Assembly (NCBI GenBank): GCA_947178445.1
Contig: CAMWYJ010000001.1
Coordinates: forward strand, 124,001 to 188,000
Direction: 5' to 3'
Origin: an uncultured Clostridium sp.
GTDB taxonomy: Bacteria; Bacillota; Clostridia; Lachnospirales; Lachnospiraceae
Length of the DNA: 64,000 nt
Shown here: piece after piece, positions 18,349-27,013 of the stretch
How positions within the stretch are numbered: the first letter of the stretch is position 1
How the letters are laid out: the number at the start of each line of letters is the position of its first letter
Program-made: the position numbers and the translations under genes
The notes under the pieces: generated by a model
The model's input: only the letters and a program-made list of their open reading frames with translations
The model's database searches: none
What the model was told of the DNA's origin: nothing

Positions 18349-18371
18349 ATAATCCTCCAATAATACACATA

Positions 18372-19229
18372 CTACAAACAATCTCTATGTATCAAACCCT
18401 GATATTCCGCTCCTTGGAATAAATCGTTCGGGGCGACAGCAACAGGTTGTTTCCTATGTATACAGTCTTTTCCACCTACTTTCAGCTCATCAATCAAAAA
18501 ACAGAGCAGCTTTCCAGATGGGTTCCCAACACTGCTAAATGCAATTTCATGGAAACAATTTTTCTGTAGTGTACTATCCCTAAGCATTTGTGAATAATCT
18601 ATTATTCCATTTTTCTCATATGCCTCTATAAAGCGGCAGTCTTCTTCCTTTAAACAGCTTACTGCAATGCTGCGGCTTACAAGCAATACCGGTTTTCCAA
18701 ATAGCGGATCTGTTAAAAACAAACCGGTATCCAGAAAAACTCTGCAATATACCTTCCTGTCTGCATTACATATTTCAACCGGGTAAATATTTTCAACAAG
18801 CCTTGCATTCCTTCTCACTCCACAGACCAAAGCTGCAGTAATCCCAATGCATGTCATAAATAAAACCAGCCAGCCACAAAAAGTTAACACGGTCTGATTG
18901 GTCATCATCTTTACATAATTCATAATGCTGCCTGTCAGAAACAAAATCGTGGTGGAACAGAACCATTTCCGGATAAATCCTTTTTTTCCAAAGGTTACAA
19001 AAACGGTTCCCATACTGCTTCCAACAAGGCATATGATTCCTGTTACTTTAGGAACCGACCTTGGTATGTAAAGAAACAAAATAAGCAGTCCTGCACCAAA
19101 AGCTGCACCTGCAAACAATCTCAGATATTTTATCCGTTCCCTGTGAATACAGGAAACCAGACAAAGAATTACAAAATTCGCAAAAAGATTGATGCAAAAA
19201 ATGATATCCAAATAGAGTGTAATCCGCAT
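18372..19229 (-). CDS. spoIIGA: Sigma-E processing peptidase SpoIIGA
   Basis: SpoIIGA is a membrane aspartic protease that removes the SigE pro-sequence on a signal from the forespore. The N-terminal half holds five or so membrane segments (residues 1-140). The soluble C-terminal half carries the catalytic [11 protein letters not shown] near residue 168, the aspartic-protease DTG motif. Start: the second of two close ATGs is chosen because GGAGG abuts the first. The product has about 285 residues, close to the family norm. It lies between ftsZ and sigE as in Bacillus. Confidence 0.95.
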   Translation of the reverse strand: MRITLYLDIIFCINLFANFVILCLVSCIHRERIKYLRLFAGAAFGAGLLILFLYIPRSVPKVTGIICLVGSSMGTVFVTFGKKGFIRKWFCSTTILFLTGSIMNYVKMMTNQTVLTFCGWLVLFMTCIGITAALVCGVRRNARLVENIYPVEICNADRKVYCRVFLDTGLFLTDPLFGKPVLLVSRSIAVSCLKEEDCRFIEAYEKNGIIDYSQMLRDSTLQKNCFHEIAFSSVGNPSGKLLCFLIDELKVGGKDCIHRKQPVAVAPNDLFQGAEYQGLIHRDCL

Positions 19230-19295
19230 ACGCATCCTCCTGAAAATCCATTTGGTATCTTTCGTCTCATCCTACTTTCTTTTGTTCTTTCCAAA

Positions 19296-19329
19296 AGTAT
19301 AAGAAACTTTTCCCTAAAAAAAAGTCGAA
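19296..19329 (-). promoter_or_regulatory. Candidate Spo0A-dependent promoter of spoIIGA-sigE with 22-bp spacing
   Basis: On the minus strand TTCGAC (19324-19329) is followed by a 22-base spacer and TATACT (19296-19301). In Bacillus the spoIIG promoter has the same abnormal 22-bp spacing and needs Spo0A bound at the -35 region. A TTTCGAC word (complement GTCGAAA, close to the 0A box TGTCGAA) sits on this -35, and a second box-like TTGCGAAA lies at 19343-19350. Confidence 0.55.
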
Positions 19330-19356
19330 ATACAGACTTTACTTTCGCAAAAGAGC

Positions 19357-19407
19357 ACAAAAAAAGACACTTCCCATACATCTTTTTCCGAATAATGGGA
19401 AATGCCT
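19357..19407 (-). terminator. Terminator after ftsZ
   Basis: A 13-bp stem with G-U pairs (19395-19407 with 19365-19377) is followed on the minus strand by a run of seven T. It lies 9 bases after the ftsZ stop and just before the spoIIGA promoter. Confidence 0.8.
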
Positions 19408-19415
19408 TTTGCTCT

Positions 19416-20810
19416 TTATCTTCTCTTTAAAAATTCCGGAATCTTAATGCTGCCATCTGCCTCCTGCTTTGGCGGCTGTGGTCTGGCAGTTGTCACCGGT
19501 GCTGCTGCCTGTGCTGTACTACCCGCACTACCCTGCGTACCATTCAAGAAAGATGGTTTTACTGCCGGTCTTGGCTGCTGCGTAGCCATCGGCTGCCCGC
19601 CATAGCTAGGTGCGGCCTGTCCTGCTGAAAATCCGGTCTGTGCTGGCGGTTCGGCTTGAACCGGCTGACGATATGTACCAGGCTGTACTGGCGACTGTGC
19701 CGGTGTGGCTGTTTGTTGTACCGGACTTTGTACCGGCTGTACCGGTGTAGCTGCCGGCTGTACCGGACTTTGTACCGGCTGTACCGGTGTAGCTGCCGGC
19801 TTTGCAAAACCTCCCATTCCCACAGTTTGTCCAAAACTGCCATATGCATTCTTTCTCGTAGCAGCTTCAATACCGGTTGCAATAATCGTGATACTTACCT
19901 CATCACCTAATGTCTCATTGTCAACTGTACCAAAAATAATATTCACATCTTCACCTGCAGCTTCTGTCAAATAATTAACTGCATCGTAAGCCTCAATCAT
20001 TCCAATATTACCGGCAAAATTAATTATAATATCTGTTGCACCAGATACCGTTGTCTCTAACAATGGAGATTCCATTGCCTGCTTGATTGCTTCAACAGCC
20101 TTATCCTCTCCACTTCCACGGCCAATACCAATATGAGCAATACCTTTATCACGCATAACAGACTGGATATCTGCAAAATCCAAATTGATAATACCCGGAC
20201 TCTGAATCAGATCCGTTACACCCTGAACACCCTGCTGCAATACTTCGTCTGCCTTTTTAAGTGCATCAGGAATCGTTGTTCTCTTATCACAAATCTGCAA
20301 CAACTTGTCATTTGGTACAACAATTAATGTATCAACATTATCCTTCAAACGATCAATACCAGCAAGGGCATTATTCATACGAGGTTTACCTTCAAAAGAA
20401 AATGGTTTCGTCACAACACCAACTGTGAGAATTCCAAGATTTCTTGAAATCTCGGCAACAACAGGAGCAGCACCCGTTCCGGTTCCGCCACCCATACCGC
20501 AGGTAACAAATACCATATCAGCATCCTTTACAAGCTCTGTAATCTCTTCTCTGTTCTCTTCAATTGCTCCAGCGCCAACCTCCGGCTTTGCACCGGCACC
20601 AAGACCCTTTGTCAGTTTCTCACCAATCTGAATTTTAGTAGGTGCTTTTGATGTTGCTAACACCTGTTTATCTGTATTAATGGCTACAAGATCCACTCCA
20701 TTGATGTTCTCGTCCACCATTCTATTCACTGCATTGTTACCAGCTCCTCCTACACCGATTACCAAAATCTTTGCAGGCCCTTTTTCCTCAAATGTCTTTA
20801 TTTCAAGCAA
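19416..20810 (-). CDS. ftsZ: Cell division protein FtsZ
   Basis: FtsZ is the tubulin-like GTPase that forms the division ring. The GTP-binding signature [10 protein letters not shown] is at about residue 109, preceded by [14 protein letters not shown] near 18. After the globular core (to about residue 320) comes a long linker rich in Pro, Val, Gln and Thr with repeats of [11 protein letters not shown], then the conserved C-terminal peptide [10 protein letters not shown]. The start is TTG: AAGGAGGATATTACC precedes it and no ATG fits. The gene has its own promoter 120 bases upstream. Confidence 0.98.
   Translation of the reverse strand: MLEIKTFEEKGPAKILVIGVGGAGNNAVNRMVDENINGVDLVAINTDKQVLATSKAPTKIQIGEKLTKGLGAGAKPEVGAGAIEENREEITELVKDADMVFVTCGMGGGTGTGAAPVVAEISRNLGILTVGVVTKPFSFEGKPRMNNALAGIDRLKDNVDTLIVVPNDKLLQICDKRTTIPDALKKADEVLQQGVQGVTDLIQSPGIINLDFADIQSVMRDKGIAHIGIGRGSGEDKAVEAIKQAMESPLLETTVSGATDIIINFAGNIGMIEAYDAVNYLTEAAGEDVNIIFGTVDNETLGDEVSITIIATGIEAATRKNAYGSFGQTVGMGGFAKPAATPVQPVQSPVQPAATPVQPVQSPVQQTATPAQSPVQPGTYRQPVQAEPPAQTGFSAGQAAPSYGGQPMATQQPRPAVKPSFLNGTQGSAGSTAQAAAPVTTARPQPPKQEADGSIKIPEFLKRR
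19717..19800. repeat. Two perfect 42-bp tandem repeats inside ftsZ
   Basis: Copies 19717-19758 and 19759-19800 are identical and in frame, each encoding 14 residues of the Pro/Val/Gln linker. A third, diverged partial copy lies to the left. Slippage would change linker length without disturbing the reading frame. Confidence 0.9.
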
Positions 20811-20923
20811 GGTAATATCCTCCTTATAAAAATTTTTCTTCTTTTCGTAAATAATATATTATTCACCAAAATATTATGTAAAGCAATCTAGTCTTAGAAT
20901 CAGTTTAACAAACATATACGTAT

Positions 20924-20952
20924 ATAATACTGTTTTTTATTAAAATAATCAA
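20924..20952 (-). promoter_or_regulatory. Predicted ftsZ promoter
   Basis: TTGATT (20947-20952), a 17-base spacer and TATTAT (20924-20929) on the minus strand form a strong vegetative promoter 114 bases before the TTG start, in an AT-rich spacer between ftsQ and ftsZ. Confidence 0.65.
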
Positions 20953-21067
20953 CCCTTAATTTACATAATATTGCGTTTTTTTTAACTTTTTGCCTGTTTT
21001 TTTCCTCTGCGATTCCATATTTTATATAAAATCGGTATTTCTATGCCCATTTTTCCACTTCATCCCA

Positions 21068-21916
21068 TTACTCCGTTCCCCCTTCTGTAGTATTGTCCTC
21101 CGTAGAAAAAGTTCCTCCATCCTCTTCTGCTTCAGGATTCTCTCCATCATCTGTATCCTTTGCAGAGGAGTCTGTATTCAGCTTAAAAGAAGCCCTTTTG
21201 GTAGCCGGATCAAAATCATTAAGATATAAGGTCCCATTTCTGCCCTTTAATCCCTCCAACATCTGTGCAAGATCCTCCATCTGCTCCTCTAACTTACTGC
21301 CATCTCCAAGCTCAATACGGATGTCCTCATGATTCAGTACCACCTCATCCTCTGTAGTAAACCGAATGGCATCGATCTCCAAGTCATATTTGCTAATAAG
21401 CTGTGTCAGCTTTAGAATCAATTTAAACCGCTTTTTATCATCAATGGGGAGCTTTTCATAAAGTTCCATACTGCTAAAGCTCATCCCCGTAATACATGGT
21501 GTATCCGAAAGCTTCGTCAATGAAATCTCCAGCACATAACCATCCTGATCAAAATAGACATACCGGTTCATATACTCCACACATCCAGCTAATGCTTTCT
21601 CATATACCGTGACAGTGATTCTATGTGCATCCACATACTCAATATCTAGCTTTGCAATAAATGGGATATCCTTCGGTGGGTGCAGCTTATTCTTGATCAT
21701 TAATAAAATCGTATTATCCACATATCCGTTTGACAATACATAATCCTTGATCTGTTCCTCACTGTAATGTATATTACCGGTTACTTCAATATCGTCAATA
21801 TGAAAACACGTCAGTAAAAATATGACCGGAATTCCTAAAAATATTGCTATACATAAAGCAATAAGACCATTCTGTCGCTTTTTAAATTTTATGATATTAT
21901 TCTTCTGTTTACTCAT
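21068..21916 (-). CDS. ftsQ: Cell division protein FtsQ/DivIB
   Basis: A bitopic divisome protein linking FtsL/FtsB to the septal synthase. Residues 1-17 are basic and cytoplasmic; one membrane segment follows (about 18-40); then the POTRA domain begins with HIDDIEVTGNIHYSEEQI and the beta domain with VTVYEKALAGCVEY and YVYFDQDGYVLE. The C-terminal 50 residues are an acidic, Ser/Thr/Glu-rich tail. It lies 9 bases after murA in the same operon. Bacillus literature would call it DivIB. Confidence 0.93.
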   Translation of the reverse strand: MSKQKNNIIKFKKRQNGLIALCIAIFLGIPVIFLLTCFHIDDIEVTGNIHYSEEQIKDYVLSNGYVDNTILLMIKNKLHPPKDIPFIAKLDIEYVDAHRITVTVYEKALAGCVEYMNRYVYFDQDGYVLEISLTKLSDTPCITGMSFSSMELYEKLPIDDKKRFKLILKLTQLISKYDLEIDAIRFTTEDEVVLNHEDIRIELGDGSKLEEQMEDLAQMLEGLKGRNGTLYLNDFDPATKRASFKLNTDSSAKDTDDGENPEAEEDGGTFSTEDNTTEGGTE

Positions 21917-21925
21917 ATAGTACCT

Positions 21926-23191
21926 TCAGACATAGAAAATCTTTACACCAACACCCTGCAAATCCCTCACTATATCTTCATATCCTCTCTCTATATAAGA
22001 AATATCTGTTACCGTTGTAAATCCCCGGCTCATAAGACCTGCTACCACTAATGCCGCTCCCTGCCGCAGATCCGTAGCCTTTACCGTATGCCCCTGCAGA
22101 CGGCATCCCGCTTTAATATTCGCCGAGTCGCCAGTCACCTCAATCGATGCACCCAGCTTTACAAGCTCTGTCACAATCTGAAACCGGTTTTCAAAAATAG
22201 TTTCCGTAAGCCTGCTGTCGTTTAATGCATTCACAAGAACCGTCATCAGCACCGGTTGTAAATCTGTAGGAAATTCCGGATAAATGCCGGTTTCAAAGTT
22301 TCCTCCCTGAATCGCTCCGATGGACTCCACACTTAAGTAATTATCAAAATGCACCACATTTACACCAAGGGAAACTGCCACATTTATGATATTTTTCATA
22401 TAATGAATATCTTCAATACCAATCAGCTTAATACGACTTGGTATTGCTGCTGCCATCAACAGATATGTTCCTGCCACAATACGGTCATAGGGATTGCAAT
22501 AATCACAGCATGCAATTTCCTTTGTGCCCTTAATAACTAATACATCCGTGCCTACGCCCTCCATAAGAACGCCCATACACATTAAATAGTTACAAAGTTC
22601 AATAATCTCCGGTTCCCTTGCCACTCCCCGTAAAATGGTTCTCCCTTTTGCACCAACCGCCGCCATGATCAGATTTTCCGTTGCACCTACACTCGGAAAA
22701 CGCATCGTGTATTCTGCCCCCTGCAGATAAAATGTTTTACAGGTAAGAACCTCCCTGTAAAGCTTCACATCCACATTCATCTTCATAAAGCCTTCTAAAT
22801 GTATATCAATGGGACGCATTCCAATGGCACATCCTCCAGGCATTCCAATCTCTGCCCTCTGCCACCGTGCCAGCATCGGTCCAAGCAGCAAAACCGAAGA
22901 CCTAAGCTTCCTTGTAAGTTCATAGGGCAATGGTTCACAACATGCATTTCTTGTATCAATTGTTAATACATGATCTTTAAGCGTTGTTGCGACATGAAGA
23001 CATTCAAGAAGCTTACACATCCCTCTCACATCCTCAATCTCCGGACAATTATAAATTGTCGTGACACCATCCCCCAAAAGAGTTGCTGCCATAATAGGAA
23101 GAACTGTATTTTTTGAACCCTGTATTTCAATACTTCCCTTTAATTCGTAAGCTTCTTTCACGCTAATCGCCTTCAAGTAAACCACACCCAT
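21926..23191 (-). CDS. murA: UDP-N-acetylglucosamine 1-carboxyvinyltransferase
   Basis: MurA adds enolpyruvate to UDP-GlcNAc, the first committed step of peptidoglycan synthesis. The family start GSIEIQGSKNTVLPI and the active-site loop MPGGCAIGMRPIDIHLEGF are clear. Cysteine 121 is present, so the enzyme is predicted to be fosfomycin-sensitive. The product is about 420 residues. The exact start is uncertain: the ATG used has GGCAGGAA very close, and a GTG or TTG within ten codons is possible. Its place between ftsW and ftsQ is where murG and murB usually lie. Confidence 0.95.
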   Translation of the reverse strand: MGVVYLKAISVKEAYELKGSIEIQGSKNTVLPIMAATLLGDGVTTIYNCPEIEDVRGMCKLLECLHVATTLKDHVLTIDTRNACCEPLPYELTRKLRSSVLLLGPMLARWQRAEIGMPGGCAIGMRPIDIHLEGFMKMNVDVKLYREVLTCKTFYLQGAEYTMRFPSVGATENLIMAAVGAKGRTILRGVAREPEIIELCNYLMCMGVLMEGVGTDVLVIKGTKEIACCDYCNPYDRIVAGTYLLMAAAIPSRIKLIGIEDIHYMKNIINVAVSLGVNVVHFDNYLSVESIGAIQGGNFETGIYPEFPTDLQPVLMTVLVNALNDSRLTETIFENRFQIVTELVKLGASIEVTGDSANIKAGCRLQGHTVKATDLRQGAALVVAGLMSRGFTTVTDISYIERGYEDIVRDLQGVGVKIFYV

Positions 23192-23329
23192 TTCCTGCCA
23201 TATATACTATAATATGCAGAAATTTCCATAGTGTTACTGAGACGTTTTTCGCGAAAAATTATTTGCACTTAACCAGCACACAGTGTTCCTGTTTGATAAA
23301 ATTGATTTCCACATAGGCTGTCTGTATGC

Positions 23330-24487
23330 CTAATATTCCTTTGCAATCCGAATCTGCCTTGCCACAGACAGCACCAGACCAATTTCTACAAGCAGAAAGA
23401 AAAGCGCTGTACCTCCATAGCTTATAAATGGTAACGGTACTCCGGTAGGCGGCATCGAATTCGTCACTACAGCAATATTTAACATTGCCTGAACCGCAAT
23501 ATGGGTAATAACTCCCACAACAATGAGTGCCCCAAACAGGTCCGGTGCGCTCATTGCAATCATCATACACCGCCAGATCAGCAGCACAAAAATCGCAATG
23601 ATGCAGGCAGCCCCAAATAAGCCAAGCTCCTCACAGATAATCGAAAATATGTAATCATTATGCGACTCAGGTAAAAAGTCCAGCTTCTGGATACTCTGCC
23701 CAAGTCCTTTCCCAAAAATTCCACCAGAGCCAATAGCATACAATGCCTGTAGCGTCTGGAATCCACCTGTATTTGCATATTCCTCCGGATGCATCCACAC
23801 TTTGATACGATCCATACGGTAGGAAGCAATCAGCAAAAAAATTCCCATAAATGCAACCACACCACCACCCAGCAAAAGGAACTGCTTTACTTTTGGGCTT
23901 GTGATAAATACAATCATAACTGCAATTGCAGCACAGATAATGCCCGTACTTAAATTCTCGGATGCTATGAGCGCAATTGCAATCATCGGAAGCACTAAAA
24001 CCTTTACCATAACCTTGAAATCTGCGATTCTCGCAGCCCGTATTGTAGAAACATGGGCAGTATATAAAATAATGACAATCTTCGCCACCTCAGACGGCTG
24101 GAATTGTACCGGACCAATCTTGATCCAGCGGATTGCGCCATGAGATCTCGTACCAATGATCAATACAATGATGAGAAGTCCGATAATTCCATACATAAAA
24201 AACAAAGACCATCTCTTCCACCAGTGATAATCAATCCTTGATACGACAAACATCGCAACAATACCTAAAGCAGTAAAAACCCCCTGTCTCTTTAAATAAT
24301 GTGCCGCATCACCAGTCTTTAACTCCGCTGTATAAGAGCTGGTGCTGTAAATCATTACAAGACCTAATGCCACCAAAAACAGAACGATAAACAATAACGA
24401 ATAATCAAAGAAATCGCTCTTAAATAACATCGATGATTTTTTCTTTCTTGTCCGGTTGTTCGTCTTTACAGGCCTTCTTCTTGCCAT
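23330..24487 (-). CDS. ftsW: SEDS-family peptidoglycan glycosyltransferase FtsW
   Basis: A polytopic SEDS protein of 385 residues with about ten membrane segments after a short basic cytoplasmic N-terminus. Family landmarks include GLVMIYSTSSY, IGPVQFQPSEVAKIVIILYTA, GLGQSIQKLDFLPESHNDYIFSIICEELGLFG and the C-terminal PLPFISYGGTALF. SEDS proteins polymerise lipid II together with a class B penicillin-binding protein; two such proteins are encoded upstream. The position after murD and the length fit FtsW; SpoVE is a close alternative in spore formers. Confidence 0.94.
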   Translation of the reverse strand: MARRRPVKTNNRTRKKKSSMLFKSDFFDYSLLFIVLFLVALGLVMIYSTSSYTAELKTGDAAHYLKRQGVFTALGIVAMFVVSRIDYHWWKRWSLFFMYGIIGLLIIVLIIGTRSHGAIRWIKIGPVQFQPSEVAKIVIILYTAHVSTIRAARIADFKVMVKVLVLPMIAIALIASENLSTGIICAAIAVMIVFITSPKVKQFLLLGGGVVAFMGIFLLIASYRMDRIKVWMHPEEYANTGGFQTLQALYAIGSGGIFGKGLGQSIQKLDFLPESHNDYIFSIICEELGLFGAACIIAIFVLLIWRCMMIAMSAPDLFGALIVVGVITHIAVQAMLNIAVVTNSMPPTGVPLPFISYGGTALFFLLVEIGLVLSVARQIRIAKEY

Positions 24488-24490
24488 ACA

Positions 24491-25855
24491 CTATGCTCCT
24501 AACTCATTTACATACTCTTTAAACAAATCTCCGCGCTGCTCATAATTATCAAACATCCCCCAGCTTGCACAGGCAGGGGATAACAATACCGCCTCCCCCG
24601 GACTCGCACACTGTGCACACACGGTAACGGCCTCTTTTAAATCGTTGGCAAACACCACATCCGTAAAACCATACTTTGCAGCAGTATCTGCAATCATCTT
24701 GGCGGTCTGGCCAAGTAATACAAGCTTTTTTACCTTACCGTCAAATGCCTTGATCCAATCATCAAAAGCAACACCCTTGTCATATCCGCCACCAATCAGA
24801 ACCGTTCTTCGGTTCATCGCCTGAATCCCTTTTATCGCTGCATCCGGATTGGTTCCCTTTGAATCATTATAATAGGCGACTCCATTTACTTCCTTTACAA
24901 ATTCAATACGATGTGCCACACCCTTAAAGGTTTTTAGAGTCTTTACAATCACATCCATCGGAATTCCCATATGATAACCAACCGCAATACCTGCCATATA
25001 ATTTTCTAAATTGTGTCCTCCAAGCAGAATCAGTTCCTTATTATCAATCACCTTGGTATCTATGCCATTTTCACAGATGACAATAGCGTCATCCTTCACA
25101 CAGACACCCTCCTCTAAGCTATGTAAACGGCTAAAATAGACTATCTTCGCTTTCACCCTTTTATCCTTTGCCATTTCTCTTGTAATAGGATCATCATAAT
25201 TTAAAACCAAAATATCTTCCTCTGTCTGATTCTTACACACATCAAGCTTAACAGAAGCATAATTTTCCATCGTGTAATGTCTGTTTAAATGATCCGGTGT
25301 CACGTTAAGCACCGCACTTACATGCGGTTTAAAATGAACAATTGTTTCTAACTGGAAAGAAGAAACCTCTGCAACCGTATAAGAATCTTCATTCATCTGC
25401 AGTGCCACTTCTGTATAAGGAATCCCGATATTACCGACCGTAAAACTGTTATCCGTATAGTTTGCAAACATCTCCCCCACTAAAGAGGTTGTCGTTGTCT
25501 TTCCATTCGTTCCTGTAATCGCAGCCAAATGACCGTTTCCTGCCTGATATGCCAATTCAATCTCACTCCAGATTGGAATTCCCGACTCCCTTACCTGGTT
25601 CGCAATAACAGAATCTACTGCAATCCCCGGACTTATTACCATTAAATCAATCCTATTTAAAATAGATTCATTTATCGCTCCTAATACAACACGAATCTGT
25701 TCCTTTTCTTCAAACTGGGATAAAAAACCATTCACATCAAGCTCCTTGTTATCATCATAAAAGGTAACTTCTGCCCCCTTTTCTAAAAGAAGCTTACCAG
25801 CATTTACCCCACTCTTTCCTGTACCTGCAATCAACACACTCTTTTGAAAATCCAT
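24491..25855 (-). CDS. murD: UDP-N-acetylmuramoyl-L-alanine--D-glutamate ligase
   Basis: MurD adds D-glutamate to UDP-MurNAc-L-Ala with ATP. The N-terminal Rossmann segment LIAGTGKSGVNAGKLL, the Mur-ligase P-loop AITGTNGKTTTTSLVGEM near residue 115, NVTPDHLNRH and YYNDSKGTNPDA are all present. The product has about 454 residues. The start at MDFQKS follows TTGGAGGAAGAT; the upstream TTG inside that site is not used. The stop is 3 bases before ftsW, indicating tight coupling. Confidence 0.97.
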   Translation of the reverse strand: MDFQKSVLIAGTGKSGVNAGKLLLEKGAEVTFYDDNKELDVNGFLSQFEEKEQIRVVLGAINESILNRIDLMVISPGIAVDSVIANQVRESGIPIWSEIELAYQAGNGHLAAITGTNGKTTTTSLVGEMFANYTDNSFTVGNIGIPYTEVALQMNEDSYTVAEVSSFQLETIVHFKPHVSAVLNVTPDHLNRHYTMENYASVKLDVCKNQTEEDILVLNYDDPITREMAKDKRVKAKIVYFSRLHSLEEGVCVKDDAIVICENGIDTKVIDNKELILLGGHNLENYMAGIAVGYHMGIPMDVIVKTLKTFKGVAHRIEFVKEVNGVAYYNDSKGTNPDAAIKGIQAMNRRTVLIGGGYDKGVAFDDWIKAFDGKVKKLVLLGQTAKMIADTAAKYGFTDVVFANDLKEAVTVCAQCASPGEAVLLSPACASWGMFDNYEQRGDLFKEYVNELGA

Positions 25856-25903
25856 ATCTTCCTCCAATTTTTTTTGCTATGCTCTGCCACAATTATATAT
25901 CAA

Positions 25904-26863
25904 TTAAAATGCTATCAGCCCAACTAAGCAAAGTACTGCTGTCACAATGGAAAAAATTGCAACAACTTTCGTTTCCGGCCATCCACAAAGCTCAAAATGA
26001 TGATGGATTGGTGCCATTTTAAAAACACGCTTTCCCGTCTTTTTGAAATAGAGAACCTGGATAATAACGGAAAGCACTTCAACAAAATAGATAAAGCCCA
26101 CAATCACGATAAAGATTGGCAATTTTAACATAAACGCAGTGGAAGCAATAAGACCACCTAATGCCAATGAACCGGTATCACCCATAAACACCTTCGCCGG
26201 ATATACATTAAACACCAAAAAGCCAAGCAGTGCACCTACCGCTGCACAGGTAATCGGCTCAATTCCAGACCCGGTTCCAATCGCAATTACAGTAAAAAAG
26301 GTAGAAGTAAGAACCGTAATCGATGAAAGCAATCCATCCAGGCCATCCGTAAAATTAGTTCCGTTTACTGTACCGATTATAACAAAGAATAGAAATGGAT
26401 AAAACCAAAATCCCAAATCCCATTCATATCCATTGGTAAATGGAATGATCACGGAAGTTCCAAGCTCTGTATAATTTGCAATATAGTAAGCAAACACAGC
26501 TGTAATCACAAACTGTCCTGCCATCTTTTGCCATGCCCTAAGTCCCATTGAGCGTTTCATGACAACTTTAATATAATCATCCAAAAAACCTACCAAACCA
26601 AATCCCAGTGTCACGAACAACACAGGAAGGATAACCGGGTTTTTCTTCATATAAAACAATGATGTGATAACAATACTCACCAGAATGATCAGACCACCCA
26701 TTGTCGGTGTTCCTGACTTTTTTAAATGGGATTCCGGTCCATCGTCTCTCACAAACTGCCCAAATTTCAACTTTTTAAGAAATGGTATCATTACCGGGCT
26801 TAGTACCACACTGATACCAAATGCAATCAATACCGGCAATAATACTGTAAAATCAAATTTCAT
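25904..26863 (-). CDS. mraY: Phospho-N-acetylmuramoyl-pentapeptide transferase
   Basis: MraY transfers phospho-MurNAc-pentapeptide to undecaprenyl phosphate, forming lipid I. The roughly 319-residue protein has about ten membrane helices and the family signatures GTPTMGGLI, GFLDDYIKV (catalytic DD), NFTDGLDGL and MAPIHHHFELCGWPE, the HHH loop typical of MraY. The start at MKFDFTV is set by GTAGGAAAAAAT; an upstream frame adds 23 unlikely residues. It lies between the penicillin-binding proteins and murD. Confidence 0.97.
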   Translation of the reverse strand: MKFDFTVLLPVLIAFGISVVLSPVMIPFLKKLKFGQFVRDDGPESHLKKSGTPTMGGLIILVSIVITSLFYMKKNPVILPVLFVTLGFGLVGFLDDYIKVVMKRSMGLRAWQKMAGQFVITAVFAYYIANYTELGTSVIIPFTNGYEWDLGFWFYPFLFFVIIGTVNGTNFTDGLDGLLSSITVLTSTFFTVIAIGTGSGIEPITCAAVGALLGFLVFNVYPAKVFMGDTGSLALGGLIASTAFMLKLPIFIVIVGFIYFVEVLSVIIQVLYFKKTGKRVFKMAPIHHHFELCGWPETKVVAIFSIVTAVLCLVGLIAF

Positions 26864-27013
26864 ATTTTTTCCTACCCTTTTGTAATTATATTTTGTGTAA
26901 GGCTTGTTGTTTCCGCTATCCCGCAAACCCAATATCCAAACTACAATACCTTGTGTCTCATTTAAAACACATACTTTTATAGTATAAGTCTTTTTTTCCT
27001 ATTTAGCAACCCT

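Noticed and set aside
19656..19910. CRISPR-like or intergenic repeat array
   Set aside because: The repeats lie inside ftsZ, are directly adjacent without spacers, and encode the protein linker.
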